From UBA8529 sp964390565 (GTDB lineage: Bacteria; Bacteroidota; Bacteroidia; Bacteroidales; Tenuifilaceae), in contig CAYMII010000006.1 in assembly GCA_964390565.1 (NCBI GenBank), positions 41,833 to 105,832 on the forward strand: DNA of 64,000 bases, written 5' to 3'. The position numbers were made by a program, and so were the translations under genes. Positions 60,754 to 64,000 of the stretch are shown piece after piece. The notes under the pieces are model-generated. The model was given only the letters and a program-made list of their open reading frames with translations. It did not search any database and had not been told where the DNA came from. Position 1 is the first letter of the stretch, and the number at the start of each line of letters is the position of its first letter.

Positions 60754-61571
60754 TATCTTAAATTAGATTCACCCTGTTCTCTTCTTCGAAGTTTATTCTT
60801 ATTTCTTTGTTTTGGGTTTTGAGATTTCTTATAAGTTACTTTAATGTTGGAAATGGCTGCATGTTTAGAGACTATTTGCTTACTGTTAGTATGGTTAAAC
60901 AAAGATCCTTTTAAATGAGTAACAAGAGAATTCTGTAAGTCGAGTTGAATTGTATAATTAATTGTATCGGGACCTTTAGAATACGCTTCAGAGAAAAATG
61001 AACTTCTATTTCCATCTTTTGATTTATCATCAAAATAAAAGTACGCATTCATTGACGGAGCAGCTGATTTATCGTCATCAAAAACACAAACATCAGCAGC
61101 AATAGTATATATACCTAGCCCTTTAACAGGTAGTGAGAAGTCTACTGTTCCTAAAGATGAATCTTTAGGAAACTCTATCTGGGGTTTTAAACTCCATAAA
61201 TTTTTAATACTGTCGCGTTCTAGAGAATCTAAATAATCCTTATTTAGGCTTGATATCTTTGTCTCAATTTTTGATAGTTCTATGATTACCTTATCATAGA
61301 TTGCATCGAGTTCCTTTGGGGTTCGAGAATAAAAACTCAATGAGCTATCAAATTGAGCCTTTGTATAACCAAATGCTTGTATTGTTCTGCTATAGTAATC
61401 AATCGTATCTTTTTCAAAATACCTATTCCTGTAATTATTTTGCTGAGTAGTAGCGTCAATTATTTGTATTTTAACTAAAATTGAAACCATATCCTTTTCG
61501 GGAATAAAGGCGCGTTGCTTACATGATGCAACCGTAATTAGCAACAAAATGAATCCTAATGCTTTTCGCAT
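60753..61571 (-). CDS. DUF4296 domain lipoprotein
   Basis: 272 residues from the ATG at 61571 (lipobox VASC, Cys17); an upstream in-frame start would precede the signal peptide with unrelated sequence. The DUF4296 domain covers residues about 18-110: FIPEKDMVSILVKIQIIDATT, YFEKDTIDYYSRTIQAFGYTKAQFDSSL and KELDAIYDKVI. The C-terminal half carries FSLPVKGLGIYTIAADVCVFDD and a beta-rich region, ending in a strongly basic tail (NPKQRNKNKLRRREQG). Function unknown; the family is confined to Bacteroidota. Coupled to the amidohydrolase gene through a one-base overlap of stop and start. Confidence 0.82.
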   Translation of the reverse strand: MRKALGFILLLITVASCKQRAFIPEKDMVSILVKIQIIDATTQQNNYRNRYFEKDTIDYYSRTIQAFGYTKAQFDSSLSFYSRTPKELDAIYDKVIIELSKIETKISSLNKDYLDSLERDSIKNLWSLKPQIEFPKDSSLGTVDFSLPVKGLGIYTIAADVCVFDDDKSAAPSMNAYFYFDDKSKDGNRSSFFSEAYSKGPDTINYTIQLDLQNSLVTHLKGSLFNHTNSKQIVSKHAAISNIKVTYKKSQNPKQRNKNKLRRREQGESNLR

Positions 61572-61630
61572 AGCTTTAAATTTAATTGCAAAATTAATCC
61601 TCTTATCAATATATAGCACCTTAAAACAAA

Positions 61631-61658
61631 AAGATTCCAGCAATATTGCTGGAATCTT
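61631..61658 (-). terminator. Terminator of the porP-like gene (perfect 28-bp palindrome)
   Basis: AAGATTCCAGCAAT is followed directly by its exact reverse complement; on the minus strand a T-rich run (TTTTTGTTTT) follows. It starts about 25 bases after the stop at 61683. Confidence 0.88.
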
Positions 61659-61682
61659 AATTATTATTAACAATTCCTACTA

Positions 61683-62600
61683 TTATTTTATCTTATCGAA
61701 TAAATAACCAATCATAATCTCATGCGTTCCCGATTGGTATTGTCTGATTGAAGTATAGCTATAATCGTATGAGTAGCCAAAAATATACCTTTTCTTATAG
61801 TTGTAGCCAATCATAATTGCTATTGCATCTCTGTAACGGTAGGATATCCCCCCCCACATCTGCGATTTATAGGTGACTTTTGTATTTAATTCGAATTGGA
61901 ACTTGCTCCCAAAAGGAAATTTGAGAAGGAGTGCTGGCTCAATATCGTAATAACGATTAAGGATGTAGCGTGTTCCTGTACAGATAATTATATGCTGCTT
62001 TAATCGGTTTACACCAATAGTTTCGTTATAAAGTTTAAGTGGTTGTCCAAAAAGTTGATGAGCAGATATCCCTAAGTAATGCAAACTGTTGTATACATAA
62101 AACCCAATAGTTGCATCAGGAGTAAATGTGGAGTTTACATTGTTAATAGCAGGATCCGAAATGTTTGTGCTATTTCCAGAATTATCTCCAAGAGTAAATT
62201 TAGATTTATCAACTTTATACTGCAAAAAACCAAGCGAAATCCCCCCTGATATCCTAAACTCATCATTAATGGGCATATTATATGCATACGAACCCATAAG
62301 GCCCATTCGGCTTGTAGGCCCAGTTATATCCATAAATACGTAACTCCCCCATCCCATATCGCGCTTTTGCAATGGTCCAAAAATACTTACTCCTGTAGTT
62401 TGTGGAGCATCCTCCAAACCAACCCATTGGTATCGGCTGTTAACTCTTACTTGATAGTAGTTATAAGTTCCTGCAACTGCAGGATTAGATAAATAATTAT
62501 TAAACATATACTGAGTGTACTGCGGAATTTGTTGTGCTCCAGCAGAGAAAGTTGCAATTACACCCGAAATGGTTAATAGGATAATCCAAATACGTTTCAT
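61683..62600 (-). CDS. PorP/SprF family type IX secretion membrane protein
   Basis: 305 residues from the ATG at 62600; an in-frame ATG seven codons upstream (62621) is possible but adds MKYIILH before the signal peptide. Signal peptide ends AGAQ. PorP/SprF pattern: QIPQYTQYMFNNYLSNPAVAGTYNYYQVRVNSRYQWVGL at the start, then repeated aromatic strands and FGYSYDYSYTSIRQYQSGTHEIMIGYLF at the C terminus. It is an outer-membrane protein that attaches or passes the adjacent SprB-like protein at the cell surface. Located 33 bp after the stop of the SprB-like gene, in the same operon. Confidence 0.9.
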   Translation of the reverse strand: MKRIWIILLTISGVIATFSAGAQQIPQYTQYMFNNYLSNPAVAGTYNYYQVRVNSRYQWVGLEDAPQTTGVSIFGPLQKRDMGWGSYVFMDITGPTSRMGLMGSYAYNMPINDEFRISGGISLGFLQYKVDKSKFTLGDNSGNSTNISDPAINNVNSTFTPDATIGFYVYNSLHYLGISAHQLFGQPLKLYNETIGVNRLKQHIIICTGTRYILNRYYDIEPALLLKFPFGSKFQFELNTKVTYKSQMWGGISYRYRDAIAIMIGYNYKKRYIFGYSYDYSYTSIRQYQSGTHEIMIGYLFDKIK

Positions 62601-62632
62601 ATGCAAGATTATATATTTCATATTGTATCCTC

Positions 62633-64000
62633 CTATCTTACTATTGTTACAGATCCAGTAACTGGAGACCAGTCCTTATCGGAAGTGTTGACATTAAATT
62701 TAACAACGTAATAGTATGTTCCGATTGGCAGTTCTTTGCCATTATTTGTTCTTCCATCCCAGCCTCTAGCCGCGTTATCACCACTCGCCGACCAAACTAA
62801 AGCACCCCAACGGTTAAAGATCTCAATACTTAGGTCAGGGAATAAATAGTCCCTTGGCACATCCCACCTATCATTTAAACCATCACCATTTGGAGAGAAT
62901 ACATTCCCAAACGAAACATCATTTACAATCTTGGCATAAATTTTCAAAGAATCTTTACATCCCTTCTCGGTCACAGATTTTACATCAATCAAAATGAACT
63001 TTGTCATTTTTCGAGTTTCAGGGTCTTTAAGGGTAAGAATTCTATTTGCTGGGATTTGTGCATAAATCTCCTTATCGGTATAAATGCTTGAATTCCATGA
63101 ATCAGCAGGATCGAATAGAATTTCTGGTTCCCATTTAAATGTAGTTTCGTATTCAGAGTTTTTTGGTATAACGTCAAGGTTATATGTGTTGCCAGAGAGT
63201 ATGGCAATTATTGTATCCTTCTTGCCATCATTATTTTTATTTCGCTGAAGGGCAGAAATATAAAGTGGCACGCTCATATCCGTTTTTGGATAGACATCAA
63301 TATAAGCAGTATCATTGCTAAAACAACCACCATCATTTCGAATTTCAAGATAATACAATGTTGGGGTTGTTGGGTTAACAACAAATGTTTTACTAGTACT
63401 TAACGGAACACCTGAAGTGTTAGGCACCTCGTACCAACTATAGGTATAAGTCCTTCCAGGAATAGAATTACCATCACAATTCTCTTTAGCAACTAAATTT
63501 AATGTTCCGCTTCCACAAAGTGTAGTATCCTTATAAGCCCATGCATCCATGAAAAAATTAGGATCTGAAGGTACAGTAAGCGTTTCCTGATATGTACAAT
63601 CATTATCATCTTTAATTGTAACAATATACTGCCCGCCAGAAAGGTCGCCAAGATAGTCTCCTGTTGTACCTCCCAGTGGGAAATTCCATGAATAGGTGTA
63701 AGGACTTGTACCTCCAGTAACACTTTCAATTTTAATGCTTCCAACATCGGTTGATGATTCAAGTAGCTGTGAGCATTTTGCAGGTGTTATTGTAACATCT
63801 GTGATAGCCATACTTAGCGGTGCAAGAATTGATGCCGTTTCGCTATTAGAACAATTAGCAGCATCAGTTACCGTTAAAGTATATGTTCCAGCTGGAGCAT
63901 CCGTCAAATCTTCTGTAGTTTGAACAGGGTTTGTATTCCAACTAAAAGTATAACCAGGAGTACCTCCCGTAACAGTAATATCTATTGAACCTAAACTATA
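62633..64000 (-). CDS. SprB-repeat protein with type B type IX secretion C-terminal domain (partial, 5' part outside window)
   Basis: The frame is open to the right edge, so 455 or more codons are present and the N terminus is missing. Visible: SprB-type repeats beginning GSIDITVTGGTPGYTFSW...PAGTYTLTVTDAANCS and GSIKIESVTGGTSPYTYSWNF...LSGGQYIVTIKDDNDCT; a middle region with an Ig-like YLEIRNDGGCFSNDTAYIDV; and the C-terminal FSPNGDGLNDRW...IEIFNRWGALVW...GTYYYVVKF, the gliding-motility/T9SS type B sorting domain. Proteins of this family are secreted through type IX machinery and displayed as adhesins; F. johnsoniae SprB with SprF is the model pair. Function in this organism unknown. Confidence 0.92.
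   Translation of the reverse strand, partial: YSLGSIDITVTGGTPGYTFSWNTNPVQTTEDLTDAPAGTYTLTVTDAANCSNSETASILAPLSMAITDVTITPAKCSQLLESSTDVGSIKIESVTGGTSPYTYSWNFPLGGTTGDYLGDLSGGQYIVTIKDDNDCTYQETLTVPSDPNFFMDAWAYKDTTLCGSGTLNLVAKENCDGNSIPGRTYTYSWYEVPNTSGVPLSTSKTFVVNPTTPTLYYLEIRNDGGCFSNDTAYIDVYPKTDMSVPLYISALQRNKNNDGKKDTIIAILSGNTYNLDVIPKNSEYETTFKWEPEILFDPADSWNSSIYTDKEIYAQIPANRILTLKDPETRKMTKFILIDVKSVTEKGCKDSLKIYAKIVNDVSFGNVFSPNGDGLNDRWDVPRDYLFPDLSIEIFNRWGALVWSASGDNAARGWDGRTNNGKELPIGTYYYVVKFNVNTSDKDWSPVTGSVTIVR

Overview
The window is a stretch of chromosome from a member of the Bacteroidota, probably Bacteroidales or a relative. This rests on gene content rather than a search: a SprB-repeat protein with a gliding-associated (type IX secretion, type B) C-terminal domain beside a PorP/SprF protein, TonB-dependent receptor plus lipoprotein, GH92/GH20/GH2/GH29 glycosidases, Kdo transferase (Gram-negative lipid A), DUF4296, a B12-dependent ribonucleotide reductase, and many start regions preceded by the Bacteroidota -7 box TAnnTTTG. 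No rRNA, tRNA, CRISPR array, phage or transposase gene was recognised.

Layout. 1-2.1 kb: end of pstB, phoU, a cation diffusion facilitator. 2.3-6.8 kb: a three-domain acyl-activating/ACP/acyltransferase protein, facing metG. 7-10.3 kb: LD-carboxypeptidase, small conserved proteins (YraN, MmcQ/YjbR) and exported proteins of unknown role. 10.4-12 kb: a sigma-70 family (ECF type) operon with a recognisable self-type promoter and, upstream, a perfect 34-bp palindrome. 12-15.4 kb: a 1149-residue outer-membrane protein with SprA-like segments. 15.6-16.9 kb: kdtA. 17-21.7 kb: TonB-dependent receptor and partner lipoprotein. 22.1-24.7 kb: nrdJ. 24.9-27 kb: tRNA-editing-like protein, pRiA4b ORF-3-like protein and SDR-type threonine dehydrogenase.

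27.2-38.7 kb (all minus strand): a compact glycan-utilisation operon, lacI-type regulator, MFS permease, ROK kinase, GH20 hexosaminidase, GH2 beta-mannosidase, GH92 alpha-mannosidase. The enzyme set fits stripping and use of the mannose/GlcNAc core of N-glycans, without SusC/SusD genes. A GxxExxY (PD-(D/E)XK-like) gene bordered by members of a dispersed intergenic repeat family interrupts it. A GH29 fucosidase lipoprotein lies nearby at 44.5 kb.

38.8-49 kb: housekeeping and conserved genes (DUF4139 protein, NYN/cold-shock-like protein, cysS, trpS, rbfA, methyltransferase, LolC/E-type permease, flavodoxin-like protein). 49.1-49.3 kb: what looks like the decayed 3' end of a PP2C/SpoIIE-type phosphatase gene. 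49.4-57.1 kb: a TPR histidine kinase and LuxR-type response regulator followed by four exported proteins including a CsgG-like lipoprotein and an LPP20-like protein, a possible uncharacterised envelope system. 57.1-61.6 kb: glycosyltransferase, radical SAM protein, unusual hemerythrin-like protein, amidohydrolase, DUF4296 lipoprotein. 61.7-64 kb: PorP/SprF protein and the 3' part of a SprB-like adhesin that runs off the window.

The points most worth a second look are the repeat family and its GxxExxY-bearing copy (24.8-35.3 kb), the histidine kinase/CsgG/LPP20 cassette, the ECF self-type promoter, possible attenuator leaders of metG and nrdJ, and several exact palindromes in promoter regions.
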